Assembly: GCF_001570765.1 (NCBI RefSeq) | Contig: NZ_BCSH01000022.1 | Span: 1 to 64,000 of the forward strand | Source of the DNA: Nocardiopsis listeri NBRC 13360 | GTDB lineage: Bacteria > Actinomycetota > Actinomycetes > Streptosporangiales > Streptosporangiaceae | Reading direction: 5' to 3' | DNA length: 64,000 bases | In this document: piece by piece, positions 45,161-55,711 of the stretch | Position numbering within the stretch: the first letter of the stretch is position 1 | Layout of the letters: each line of letters opens with the position of its first letter | Notes under the pieces: model-generated | Databases searched by the model: none | What the model was told of the DNA's origin: nothing | What the model saw: the letters and a program-made list of their open reading frames with translations, nothing else | Position numbers and translations under genes: made by a program

Positions 45161-45756
45161 CACTGCGTCGACCACACTCGCAGTCGGCCCGCAAAGGGAA
45201 CGCCGCCAAATCGGGCGTGTCACCGAAAAGCTTCCTCAATCCCCGGCAAAGCACCCAGAAGCGCCACAGCACGGCCACAGTGGACCGTTCACAAGGAACC
45301 GACCGCATCCAATCTCGACATCAAGACGAGAGACCCGACGAATTGGCCGGCACGAGAAGCAATTCCCCCGGATACGCGACAATTAATCCCTCAAGGGACA
45401 CAACGGACACATGGGGATGTCCGGAATACGCCTCACCCCGCCCGACACACATTCGTTCATCCCTACCCGCATGAACCTCGTACACAACATGGGAGAAGAA
45501 TTTTCCGACTTTTCATGAAGAGGCACGGGAAAGCGACCACAGAAACCCCTGAATCTGCTGTGGCGAACTGCCCGTTTTGCGAGGTTTTCCAGGGTGAAAC
45601 CCGACAAATACCAGGTCTGACCCACCAAGGCCAGCGTGGCGAGGATCACATTAATTATCCGGCCCCGACACTCTTCCAAACCCCGCTAGAGGGCCGACGA
45701 TAGACAGCGGAGGGCACCGAAGCCGCAATCTGGACAGTTTTCGATCCAGCACTTCG

Positions 45757-45784
45757 TTGACCCCGTTATTCGTTGGATTAACTT
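45757..45784 (+). promoter_or_regulatory. Predicted glgE promoter
   Basis: TTGACC (45757-45762) and TAACTT (45779-45784), spaced by 16 bases, 74 bases upstream of the glgE GTG. Near-consensus for a primary-sigma promoter. Confidence 0.5.
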
Positions 45785-45857
45785 CCGATTAATTCCGCAC
45801 GCGAGTCGCCGCGTGCTGCCCCATAACGCCCGAACCACGACAATGACGGTGTAGCCA

Positions 45858-47825
45858 GTGATCGGACGACTGCCCATCCTCGACATCTCTCCAGAGAACG
45901 TCCTCGGCCCGGTGAAGGCGGTGCCCGAAGAACGTTTCACCGTCGGCGCGACGGTGATCCGCGAAGGGCACGATTCCCTCGCCGCGGGCGTCGTCGTCCA
46001 CTCACCCGAAGGGCGTCGACTGCCCCTCGTCCCGATGCGGGAAAAGGCCCCCGGAACGGACCGCTACGAAGCCGAGATCAGCCTGCCCGCGGAGGGACGG
46101 TGGTCCTTCTCCATCGAGTCGTGGAGCGATCCCTTCACCACCTGGCTCCACGTCGCCCGCGTGAAACTTCCCCTCGACACCGACACGGACCTCGTCCTGG
46201 AGGAGGGCGCCCGCCTGCTGGCCAAGGCCGGCCGCCGCGTCCCCCGCAACCCCGACCTGTCCAGGGCCGCCAAGGTCCTGCGCGACACCTCCCTGTCCCC
46301 CATGGAGGCCTTCGAGGCCGCCGTCACCGACGACGTCGTCTCCGCCATGGAGCGCGACCCCGTCCGCGAGCTCGTCACCAGGTCCAAGCGGACCAAGGTC
46401 GTCGTGCATCGCGAACGCGCCCTGTTCGGCTCCTGGTACGAGTTCTTCCCCCGCTCGGAGGGCGCCCAGGTCGACACCGCTCCCGGCCAGGAGCTCTCCG
46501 GCACCTTCGCCACCGCCGCCAAACGGCTGCCCGCCATCGCCGACATGGGCTTCGACGTGGTGTACCTGCCGCCGATCCATCCGGTCGGCACCGCCCACCG
46601 CAAGGGTCGGAACAACACCCTGAACGCGCACGCCGGCGATCCCGGGTCGGTGTGGGCCATCGGTTCGGCCGATGGGGGCCACGACGCGGTCCACCCGGAC
46701 CTGGGCACCATCGCCGACTTCGACGCGTTCGTGACCGAGGCCGCCGAACACGGCCTGGAGATCGCCCTGGACCTGGCCCTACAGTGCTCCCCCGACCACC
46801 CCTGGGTCACCGAGCACCCCGAATGGTTCACCACCCGGGTCGACGGTTCCATCGCCTACGCGGAGAACCCGCCGAAGAAGTACCAGGACATCTACCCGCT
46901 CTGCTTCGACAACGACTTCGAGGGTCTGTACGCCGAGGTCCTTCGTGTGGTCCGACACTGGATGGACCACGGGGTGCGGATCTTCCGGGTGGACAATCCA
47001 CACACCAAGCCCGTCGCGTTCTGGGAACGTCTGCTCGCCGACGTCGCGCGCACCGACCCCGACGTGCTCTTCCTGGCCGAGGCCTTCACGCGCCCCGCCA
47101 TGATGCGCACCCTGGCCGGGGTCGGATTCCACCAGTCCTACACCTACTTCACCTGGCGCAACGGCAAGGACGAGCTCACCGAGTACCTCACCGAGCTCAG
47201 CCGGGAGACCGCGCACTACCTGCGCCCCAACCTGTTCGCCAACACCCCCGACATCCTCAACGCCTACCTCCAGGACGGTGGCCGCCCCGCGTTCGAGGCG
47301 CGCGCGGTGCTGGCCGCGACGCTCTCTCCGACCTGGGGGATCTACTCGGGCTTCGAGCTGTGCGAGAACACCCCCGCCGCGCCCGGCAGCGAGGAGTACC
47401 TGCACTCGGAGAAGTACGAGTACCGCCCTCGCGACTGGGCCGGGGCGGACGCCTCCGGTACGACCATCGCCCCTCTCATCACCCGGCTCAACGAGCTCCG
47501 CCGGGTCCACCCCGCCCTGCGCGAACTGCGAAACCTACGGTTCCACCACGTGGATGGGCCGGAGATCGTCTGCTTCTCCAAGCACCGACCCGGCGCCCCC
47601 GGTGAACCCGACGACGCCGTCATCGTCGTCGTCAACCTCGACCCGCACCGGGCCCATGAGGCCACGGTGCGTCTCGACCTGCCGTCGATCGGCCACACGT
47701 GGGAGGAGGACCTCAAGGTGACCGACGAGCTGACCGGCCACTCCTACACATGGCGAGCCGACAACTACGTCCGGCTCGACCCGGCGACCGGGCCCGCGCA
47801 CGTGTTCACCGTCAGCGGCAGATAG
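45858..47825 (+). CDS. glgE: Maltosyltransferase GlgE
   Basis: 655 aa, glycoside hydrolase family 13 member. It extends alpha-1,4-glucan by two glucose units using maltose 1-phosphate. N-terminal domain (to about 110), (beta/alpha)8 barrel and C-terminal beta domain. Catalytic nucleophile D379 in FRVDNPHTKP; acid/base E408 in FLAEAFTRP. LPPIHPVGTAHRKGRNN is the usual substrate-loop sequence. GTG 45858 has only a weak ribosome site but fits the family N-terminus. First gene of glgE-treS-mak-glgB. Confidence 0.95.
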   Translation: MIGRLPILDISPENVLGPVKAVPEERFTVGATVIREGHDSLAAGVVVHSPEGRRLPLVPMREKAPGTDRYEAEISLPAEGRWSFSIESWSDPFTTWLHVARVKLPLDTDTDLVLEEGARLLAKAGRRVPRNPDLSRAAKVLRDTSLSPMEAFEAAVTDDVVSAMERDPVRELVTRSKRTKVVVHRERALFGSWYEFFPRSEGAQVDTAPGQELSGTFATAAKRLPAIADMGFDVVYLPPIHPVGTAHRKGRNNTLNAHAGDPGSVWAIGSADGGHDAVHPDLGTIADFDAFVTEAAEHGLEIALDLALQCSPDHPWVTEHPEWFTTRVDGSIAYAENPPKKYQDIYPLCFDNDFEGLYAEVLRVVRHWMDHGVRIFRVDNPHTKPVAFWERLLADVARTDPDVLFLAEAFTRPAMMRTLAGVGFHQSYTYFTWRNGKDELTEYLTELSRETAHYLRPNLFANTPDILNAYLQDGGRPAFEARAVLAATLSPTWGIYSGFELCENTPAAPGSEEYLHSEKYEYRPRDWAGADASGTTIAPLITRLNELRRVHPALRELRNLRFHHVDGPEIVCFSKHRPGAPGEPDDAVIVVVNLDPHRAHEATVRLDLPSIGHTWEEDLKVTDELTGHSYTWRADNYVRLDPATGPAHVFTVSGR

Positions 47826-47844
47826 CGGGTCGGGGCACCGGAAC

Positions 47845-47866
47845 GCGGCGGTCACGGTACCGCCGC
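47845..47866 (+). other. Intercistronic hairpin between glgE and treS
   Basis: GCGGCGGT-N6-ACCGCCGC, 8-bp perfect stem in the 99-base gap. No T-run follows, so it may tune mRNA stability or partly terminate transcription. Confidence 0.5.
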
Positions 47867-47924
47867 CGTCCGGCTCCCGCACACCTGTAGATCCGATGTC
47901 GAACATTTTGGTGGGGAGCAGTAG

Positions 47925-49841
<1,917 letters not shown>

Positions 49842-49842
49842 C

Positions 49843-51222
49843 ATGTCGCAGCTAGAAGAACTCCTGGCAGTCTGGCTACCTCGACAACGATGGTTCTCCG
49901 GCAAGGGGATCCCGATCCGTCGGGTCCGGGTCGAGAGCAGGTACACCCTGGTCTCGGCCGGACCCGGTGGTCCCGACCTGAACGTGCTCGTGGTCCAGGC
50001 GGGCCAACGCGGCACGAGTTCCCGCTACCAGGTGCTGCTCGGGTCGCGTCCGCCCCGGTCACTGCCACCCCACCTGGCCCGTTCCGCCATCGGCGTGTGC
50101 CCGGTGGCCGGCGGCCGGCCCCGGGTGGTCTACGACGCGGCGCACGATCCGCAGCTGACGTCGTTGCTGCTGGAGCGGTTCAACTGCGCCGAGGACGGCG
50201 AGCGTCGGGGACGGGTGCGTTTCCGTACCCTTCCCGGCGCCGAGGTCAAGGCGTGCGGCTCGGGTCGCCTGCTGACCGGTGAGCAGTCCAACACTTCACT
50301 GGTGTACGGACGCGACTACGTCCTCAAGACCTTCCGCAGGCTCTGGCCTGGGCGAAACCCGGACCTGGAGCTGAACATGGCGCTGTCGGGTTCGCCGTAC
50401 GTGGCGCGCCCGTGCGGGTGGATCGAGGCGGACCTGTCCGGTCACACCACGCCCACCACCTTGGCGCTGTTGCAGACGTTCGTTCCGGACGCCACCGACG
50501 GCTGGGTGCTGGCCACCGAGAACGTGCGCACGCTGTTGGACGGCCAGGACGCCGACTTCGGTGAGGAGTCCGCGCGGTTGGGGCACACCACCGCACAGGT
50601 GCACAGTTCGCTGGCACGGGCACTGCCCACCGACGTGCTCTCCCCCATCTCGGCGGCCGAAGTGGCCGACGCGATGGTGGAGCGACTGGCCATGGCCAGC
50701 GGTGAGGTGCCCGAACTGGCCGAACACGCGCCGAGGGTGATGGAGGCCTACTCCGACTTCGCCCGTGTGGACGAACCGCTGCCGATACAGCGCATCCACG
50801 GCGACTACCACCTGGGGCAGGTCATCCGGCCGAAGTCCGGGTGGGTGCTGCTGGACTTCGAGGGCGAACCGACGGTGTCGGTGCGCGAACGCCAACGTCT
50901 GTCCAGTCCGCTGCGGGACGTGGCGGGGATGCTGCGTTCCTTCGACTACGCGGCCGGTTACCTGTTGGTCGGGCATCCGGACGACCAGGAGTTGGCGTGG
51001 GCCGCCCGGGAGTGGGCACGCCGCAACCGGGAGGCGTTCTGTCGCGGTTACGCCGACGGTGGGGGCGCCGATCCGGAGAAACACCTGACCGTGCTGCGCG
51101 CCTTCGAGTTCGACAAGGCGGTCTACGAGGTCCTGTACGAGGCGCGCAACCGCCCCGACTGGCTTCGAGTGCCGCTCGATTCCATCGCCACAGCGGCCGG
51201 GGCACCTCCGGTGCCCGGCTGA
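49843..51222 (+). CDS. mak: Maltokinase Mak (Pep2)
   Basis: 459 aa. Phosphorylates maltose with ATP to maltose 1-phosphate. N-terminal cap starting LEELLAVWLPRQRWFSGKG, then the aminoglycoside-phosphotransferase-like fold with QSNTSLVYG, RIHGDYHLGQVI (catalytic Asp) and VLLDFEGEP (metal Asp), as in known maltokinases. ATG 49843 is one base past the treS stop and probably translated by coupling, since no close ribosome site exists; a GTG at 49813 is possible. Confidence 0.92.
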   Translation: MSQLEELLAVWLPRQRWFSGKGIPIRRVRVESRYTLVSAGPGGPDLNVLVVQAGQRGTSSRYQVLLGSRPPRSLPPHLARSAIGVCPVAGGRPRVVYDAAHDPQLTSLLLERFNCAEDGERRGRVRFRTLPGAEVKACGSGRLLTGEQSNTSLVYGRDYVLKTFRRLWPGRNPDLELNMALSGSPYVARPCGWIEADLSGHTTPTTLALLQTFVPDATDGWVLATENVRTLLDGQDADFGEESARLGHTTAQVHSSLARALPTDVLSPISAAEVADAMVERLAMASGEVPELAEHAPRVMEAYSDFARVDEPLPIQRIHGDYHLGQVIRPKSGWVLLDFEGEPTVSVRERQRLSSPLRDVAGMLRSFDYAAGYLLVGHPDDQELAWAAREWARRNREAFCRGYADGGGADPEKHLTVLRAFEFDKAVYEVLYEARNRPDWLRVPLDSIATAAGAPPVPG

Positions 51223-51227
51223 TCCCC

Positions 51228-51257
51228 GGCGGCCGCCGTTCGCGCACGGCGGCCGCC
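51228..51257 (+). terminator. Hairpin between mak and glgB
   Basis: 12-bp perfect stem GGCGGCCGCCGT / ACGGCGGCCGCC with 6-base loop, followed by cttcgttcccc. It starts six bases past the mak stop; it may end part of the transcripts before glgB. Confidence 0.65.
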
Positions 51258-51321
51258 CTTCGTTCCCCCTCCCGAACCATCGCCTCGTCATCCGAACACC
51301 ACAAGTCATCACGGAGTCGAA

Positions 51322-53691
51322 TTGTCACCGCGTACGTCCAAGAAGGCCGCTACAGCCGACGAACAGCCGGCGGCGGAGCCCGAGGCGGCGAAGAAGGTGC
51401 CCGGCAAGAAGAAGGCCACGAAGACGGTCAAGACCACGAAGGCCACGGCCCCGAAGAAGGCGGCCCCTGAGAAGACCGACGTGAAGAGGGCCGGCGCGAA
51501 GAAGGACGCGCCGAAGAGGACCCGCGTCCCCGCCGCACTCGCGGGGGACCTGCTCGTCGAACTCGACCGGGTGGTCGACGGCCACCACCACGACCCGCAC
51601 TCGGTCCTGGGCCTGCACGGACGCGACCTGAGGGTCCTGCGCCCGGGCGCGGTCGAGGTGCACGCCGTACTGCCCGACCAGACCCGGGTGGCCCTGCCGC
51701 ACCGCCACCGTGGCGTGTTCGCGGCCCGTCTGCCCAAGAAGGTCGACGACTACCGCGTCGCGGTCCGCTATGAGGGCGGACCCGAGCTCCTGCGGGCGGA
51801 CGCCTACCGTTTCGAGCCCACGTTGGGCGAACTCGATCTGCACCTGATCGGTGAGGGTCGGCACGAAGAGCTGTGGAACGCTCTGGGCGCCCACGTGATC
51901 GAGCGGAACGGCCCGATGGGCGAGGTCACCGGGACACGGTTCTCGGTCTGGGCGCCCGACGCGCGCGGGGTCCGGGTCATCGGCGACTTCGACCACTGGA
52001 GCGGAATCGCCCACCCGATGCGCAGCCTCGGTTCGTCCGGGGTGTGGGAGCTGTTCCTGCCCGGGCTCGGAGACGGCGACCTGTACAAATTCCAGATCCT
52101 CGGCGCGGACGGGCACTGGCGGGACAAGGCCGACCCCATGGCCCGCCGGACCCAGATGCCGCCGGCCACCGCCTCGGTCGTCACGGTCTCCGACCACGTG
52201 TGGAGCGACCAGGAGTGGATGGCCGAGCGCAAGGGCGTGGAACCGCACCGGGCGCCGATGAGCGTCTACGAGGTGCATCTGGGTTCCTGGCGACCGGGTC
52301 TGTCCTACACCGAGCTCGCCGAGGAACTGGTGTCCTACGTGACCGAGATGGGCTTCACGCACGTGGAGTTCCTGCCGGTGGCCGGGCACCCGTTCGACGG
52401 GTCCTGGGGTTACCAGGTCACGTCCTACTACGCGCCCACGCCGCGGTTCGGCTCTCCGGACGAGTTCCGCCACCTGGTGGACTCGCTGCACCGGGCGGGT
52501 GTGGGCGTGTTCCTGGACTGGGTGCCGGCGCACTTCCCCAAGGACGAGTGGGCGCTCGCCCGGTTCGACGGTAGTGCCCTGTACGAGCACCCGGACCCGC
52601 GCCGTGGCGAACACCCCGACTGGGGCACGCTCATCTTCAACTACGGGCGGACCGAGGTGCGCAACTTCCTCGTCGCCAACGCCCTGTACTGGTTGGAGGA
52701 GTTCCACGTCGACGGGCTGCGTGTGGACGCGGTCGCCTCGATGATCTACCTCGACTACTCGCGCGACTCCGGTGGTTGGGAGCCGAACGTGTTCGGTGGC
52801 CGGGAGAACCTGGAGGCCATCGACTTCGTCAAGGAGCTCAACACCACGGTCTACCGCCGCAACCCCGACGTGGCGATGATCGCGGAGGAGTCGACGGCCT
52901 ACACGGGGGTGACCACCCCGGTGGACCACGGCGGGCTCGGATTCGGGCTGAAGTGGAACATGGGGTGGATGCACGACTCCTTGGAGTACGTCAAGAAGGA
53001 GCCGATCCACCGCGAGTACCACCACGACGACATCACGTTCTCGATGGTGTACGCCTACAGCGAGAACTACGTACTGCCGCTGTCGCACGACGAGGTGGTG
53101 CACGGCAAGGCGTCACTGTTCAACAAGGCGCCCGGTGACGAGTGGCAGCGTGCGGCGACGCTGCGGGCGCTGCTGTCGTTCATGTGGTCCCACCCGGGCA
53201 AGCAACTGCTGTTCATGGGCGGGGAGATCGCCCAGGGCGAGGAGTGGTCACACGAGGACGGGGTGCCGTGGTGGCTGTTGCGGTACGACCACCACGCGGG
53301 CACGCAGCAGCTGGTCAAGGCGCTCAACGACGCCTACCGGCCGCGGCCCGCGCTGTGGTCGTTGGACACCGACCCGGCCGGGTTCACCTGGTTGGACGGC
53401 GGTGACCGCCAGGGCAACACCCTGAGCCACCTGCGCCACGGCGAGGACGGTTCGGTGCTGGCGTGCGCGGTGAACTTCTCGCCGGTGCCCCGCTCGAACT
53501 GGCGGATCGGTCTGCCGGTCGAGGGCCGGTGGAACGCGGTGGTCAACTCCGACGATCCGCGCTTCGGCGGTTCGGGGTACGAGGCGCCGGCCACCGTTGA
53601 AGCACAGGCCCAGGAGTGGCACGGTCAGCCGTTCTCCGCGGAGATCACGCTGCCCCCTCTGGGCGCCGTCTGGTTCGAACCCGCGCGCTAG
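51322..53691 (+). CDS. glgB: 1,4-alpha-glucan branching enzyme GlgB
   Basis: 789 aa, GH13. It makes alpha-1,6 branches in the glucan extended by GlgE. Order: Lys/Ala/Pro-rich tail (1-70), N1 and CBM48 domains, barrel with D469 (GLRVDAVASM) and E522/E523 (MIAEEST), C-terminal beta domain. Motifs EVHLGSW, DWVPAHFPKD and LPLSHDEVVHGK are typical. The tail (KKAATADEQ...KKVPGKKKATKTVKTTKATAPKK) resembles histone H1-like tails and is not part of the normal enzyme. TTG 51322 has GGAG seven bases upstream. Last gene of the cluster. Confidence 0.95.
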   Translation: MSPRTSKKAATADEQPAAEPEAAKKVPGKKKATKTVKTTKATAPKKAAPEKTDVKRAGAKKDAPKRTRVPAALAGDLLVELDRVVDGHHHDPHSVLGLHGRDLRVLRPGAVEVHAVLPDQTRVALPHRHRGVFAARLPKKVDDYRVAVRYEGGPELLRADAYRFEPTLGELDLHLIGEGRHEELWNALGAHVIERNGPMGEVTGTRFSVWAPDARGVRVIGDFDHWSGIAHPMRSLGSSGVWELFLPGLGDGDLYKFQILGADGHWRDKADPMARRTQMPPATASVVTVSDHVWSDQEWMAERKGVEPHRAPMSVYEVHLGSWRPGLSYTELAEELVSYVTEMGFTHVEFLPVAGHPFDGSWGYQVTSYYAPTPRFGSPDEFRHLVDSLHRAGVGVFLDWVPAHFPKDEWALARFDGSALYEHPDPRRGEHPDWGTLIFNYGRTEVRNFLVANALYWLEEFHVDGLRVDAVASMIYLDYSRDSGGWEPNVFGGRENLEAIDFVKELNTTVYRRNPDVAMIAEESTAYTGVTTPVDHGGLGFGLKWNMGWMHDSLEYVKKEPIHREYHHDDITFSMVYAYSENYVLPLSHDEVVHGKASLFNKAPGDEWQRAATLRALLSFMWSHPGKQLLFMGGEIAQGEEWSHEDGVPWWLLRYDHHAGTQQLVKALNDAYRPRPALWSLDTDPAGFTWLDGGDRQGNTLSHLRHGEDGSVLACAVNFSPVPRSNWRIGLPVEGRWNAVVNSDDPRFGGSGYEAPATVEAQAQEWHGQPFSAEITLPPLGAVWFEPAR

Positions 53692-53705
53692 GCGCGCTCG
53701 GAGCC

Positions 53706-53742
53706 AGGGCCCTGGACGTTCCCCCGGAACGCCCAGGGCCCT
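53706..53742. terminator. glgB / TetR bidirectional terminator
   Basis: Stem of 10 bp, one mismatch, then 6 bp (agggccctgg...cgttcc) with a 3-base loop, followed by tccttcctcgttcgtt. It lies between convergent glgB (53691) and the TetR gene (53754). Confidence 0.85.
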
Positions 53743-53753
53743 TCCTCGTTCGT

Positions 53754-54374
53754 TCAGCGCCCGGTGACCAGGGCGACTGCGGCGTCGATGGCGGCCCGGG
53801 GGCCGTCCAGTGGAGCCCCTTCGGGCAGGCGGGCGCAGGTGAGCCAGAGGCCGTCGATCATCACCAGGAGCAGCTCGGCGAGTGCTTCGGTGTTCCGACC
53901 GGACACGAGTTCCCCCTGTTCACGGGCGTAGCCGAGGGCGGCGGCCAGGTTCACGCGCGCTTGTGCGTCCAGATCGGCGAGTTTCTCGGCGAACCCCGTG
54001 TCGACGGCGGCGCGGGCGTAGAAGGCGGCCCAGATGCGGGCCTGGGCGCGGCGGCGGTCGTCGGTGGGCAGCAGGTCCACGAGGACGGCCCGCATCCCCT
54101 CGGCGAAGGTCAGCGACTCGGGTCCGATCCGGACTCGGGAGAAGCGGTCGGCGACCTCGGCGATGGAGAAGTCCAGGGCGAAGCGGAGCAGCTCGTCCTT
54201 GGTGCGGAACTCGCGCTGAACGGCGCCGACGGACAGCCCCGCCTCGGCGGCGACCACGCGGACACTGACCCCTTCGATCCCCTCACGGGCGGCGATGCGA
54301 TGAATGGCCTCGCCGACGCTCTGACGACGATTCTGACTGTCCACGACCTTCGGCACCTCTTCATTCTGGCACAT
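53754..54374 (-). CDS. TetR-family regulator of the adjacent esterase
   Basis: 206 aa. N-terminal helix-turn-helix (SVGEAIHRIAAREGIEGVSVRVVAAEAGLSVGAVQREFRTKDEL) and a TetR-C-like domain. It is divergent from the alpha/beta hydrolase gene with a double operator in the gap, so it should repress that gene and itself. ATG 54374 lies only 11 bases from the operator, without a clear ribosome site (possibly leaderless); GTG 54344 is an alternative. Confidence 0.85.
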   Translation of the reverse strand: MCQNEEVPKVVDSQNRRQSVGEAIHRIAAREGIEGVSVRVVAAEAGLSVGAVQREFRTKDELLRFALDFSIAEVADRFSRVRIGPESLTFAEGMRAVLVDLLPTDDRRRAQARIWAAFYARAAVDTGFAEKLADLDAQARVNLAAALGYAREQGELVSGRNTEALAELLLVMIDGLWLTCARLPEGAPLDGPRAAIDAAVALVTGR

Positions 54375-54385
54375 CCACACGGACT

Positions 54386-54413
54386 GATACGTTCGTATCG
54401 ATACGCCTGTATC
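54386..54413. promoter_or_regulatory. Two adjacent TetR operators
   Basis: GATACG-tt-CGTATC (54386-54399, perfect) touches GATAC-gcct-GTATC (54400-54413, perfect 5-bp arms). Two dimers could bind side by side on one face set 14 bp apart, in the 53-base divergent gap. Confidence 0.75.
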
Positions 54414-54427
54414 GGAAGGATGTCGCC

Positions 54428-55588
54428 ATGCCCCGTCCCCTGGTCCGCCGAACCCTGCTGACCCTATCCACCCTGTTCGCCCTGCCGGGGATCGTCGCCT
54501 TGGCCCTGGTCCTGCTGCCACCGCCCTCCTGGGACGCCTGGCAATACGCGCTGCTCATCCTGGAGTTCTCGCTCTGGCTCACCCTCCCCGCGCTGTGCGG
54601 GCTCGCCTTCGCCCTGTTCGCCCGAGGACGGTGGGGGTGGTCGCTCGCCGGGGCCAACGCACTGCTGCTGATCCTGGCCCTGGTGCCGTCGACGGCACTG
54701 TGGAACACCGCACGAACGAAAGACGCTCCATTGAGCCTGGGCGCCTACACCTCGGGCCTGGCCACCTCCACCGACCGGGATCCGCTGACCCTGACCTACC
54801 ACCGGATGGACGACGAGCCCCTTGAGTTGGACGTGTGGGAGCCCGCCGAGCCCTCAGGCGAACCGCTCCCGGTGGTGGTCAACGTCCACGGTGGCGCCGA
54901 CGACCTCCCGCAGAGCCTGCTGCCGCGTTGGGACACCTGGCTGGCCGACGGCGATCGGGTGGTGTTCGAGGTCGACTACCGCTTCTTCCCCGACGGAGCT
55001 TGGGAGGAGTCCGTGGCGGACGTGCGGTGCGCCCTGGGGTGGGTCCACGAGCACGCGGCCGAATACGGCGGTGACCCGGATCGGATCGCCGTCACCGGCC
55101 AGTCCGCCGGGGGTCTGCTGGCGCTGCTGTCGACCTACACCGACCAGGTCGAGCCCTCGTGCGACACCGAGGTCCCGGACGTGTCCGCCGTGGTCGCCTG
55201 GTACTCGATCACCGACGGCACCGCCAACGCCCGGATCCCCTGGCGCCAGCGCCACTCCCCCATCGGCGACGAGCTGCTGGAGTCCAGCGAACGCATGGTC
55301 GGTGGCGCCCCGGAGGAACTGCCGGAGGCCTACGAGGCCATGTCCCCGATCCACCTGGTCGGCCCGGACGCGCCGCCGACCCTGGTGATCACCGCCGGAC
55401 ACGATCTGTTCCTCGACCCCGAGGACAACCGACTGTTCGTCGACCGCCTCGACGAGGCAGGCGTCCCGCACGACCACCTGGAACTGCCCTGGACCGAGCA
55501 CATGTTCGACCTCAACTGGGGCGGCTTCGCGAGCCAGATCACCCGCTACTCCATCGACGGTTTCCTCGACGAGCACCTGACCCCCTGA
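54428..55588 (+). CDS. Membrane-anchored alpha/beta hydrolase (esterase/lipase)
   Basis: 386 aa. Three helices in the first 95 residues, then an alpha/beta hydrolase domain of the BD-FAE/HSL type: VNVHGGADD oxyanion motif, GQSAGG nucleophile elbow, catalytic Asp near HDLFLDPED and His in TEHMFDLN. The domain follows the helices, so it is probably outside the membrane. ATG 54428 follows GGAAGGATG. Controlled by the TetR operators just upstream; the substrate is likely an ester compound that is also the TetR ligand or its precursor. Confidence 0.83.
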   Translation: MPRPLVRRTLLTLSTLFALPGIVALALVLLPPPSWDAWQYALLILEFSLWLTLPALCGLAFALFARGRWGWSLAGANALLLILALVPSTALWNTARTKDAPLSLGAYTSGLATSTDRDPLTLTYHRMDDEPLELDVWEPAEPSGEPLPVVVNVHGGADDLPQSLLPRWDTWLADGDRVVFEVDYRFFPDGAWEESVADVRCALGWVHEHAAEYGGDPDRIAVTGQSAGGLLALLSTYTDQVEPSCDTEVPDVSAVVAWYSITDGTANARIPWRQRHSPIGDELLESSERMVGGAPEELPEAYEAMSPIHLVGPDAPPTLVITAGHDLFLDPEDNRLFVDRLDEAGVPHDHLELPWTEHMFDLNWGGFASQITRYSIDGFLDEHLTP

Positions 55589-55711
55589 GAACCACCTGTC
55601 CGGAGAAGCGGGGTGGGACCCTGGTGAAAGCCTCTTCAGCTCTTCAGGCCCCCTCCCCGCCACCTCCACGATCGTCGATCGGCGCGTGCACGTCCCCGGT
55701 GTTCGGACGGA

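Larger units (their letters stand above)
45113..45857. other. Long intergenic region between PBP and glgE
   Basis: 745 bases with no supportable gene and visibly lower GC than the surroundings, mainly from 45300 on. It carries a perfect palindrome near the PBP gene and a predicted glgE promoter at the other end. Reading frames here lack ribosome sites, codon bias and recognisable families. Divergent promoters for the PBP and glgE genes must be inside; an untranslated RNA is possible but not shown. Confidence 0.6.

Noticed and set aside
45131-45703. Open frames in the gap before glgE (both strands)
   Set aside because: No ribosome site, low-complexity or unlike proteins, codon third positions not GC-biased.
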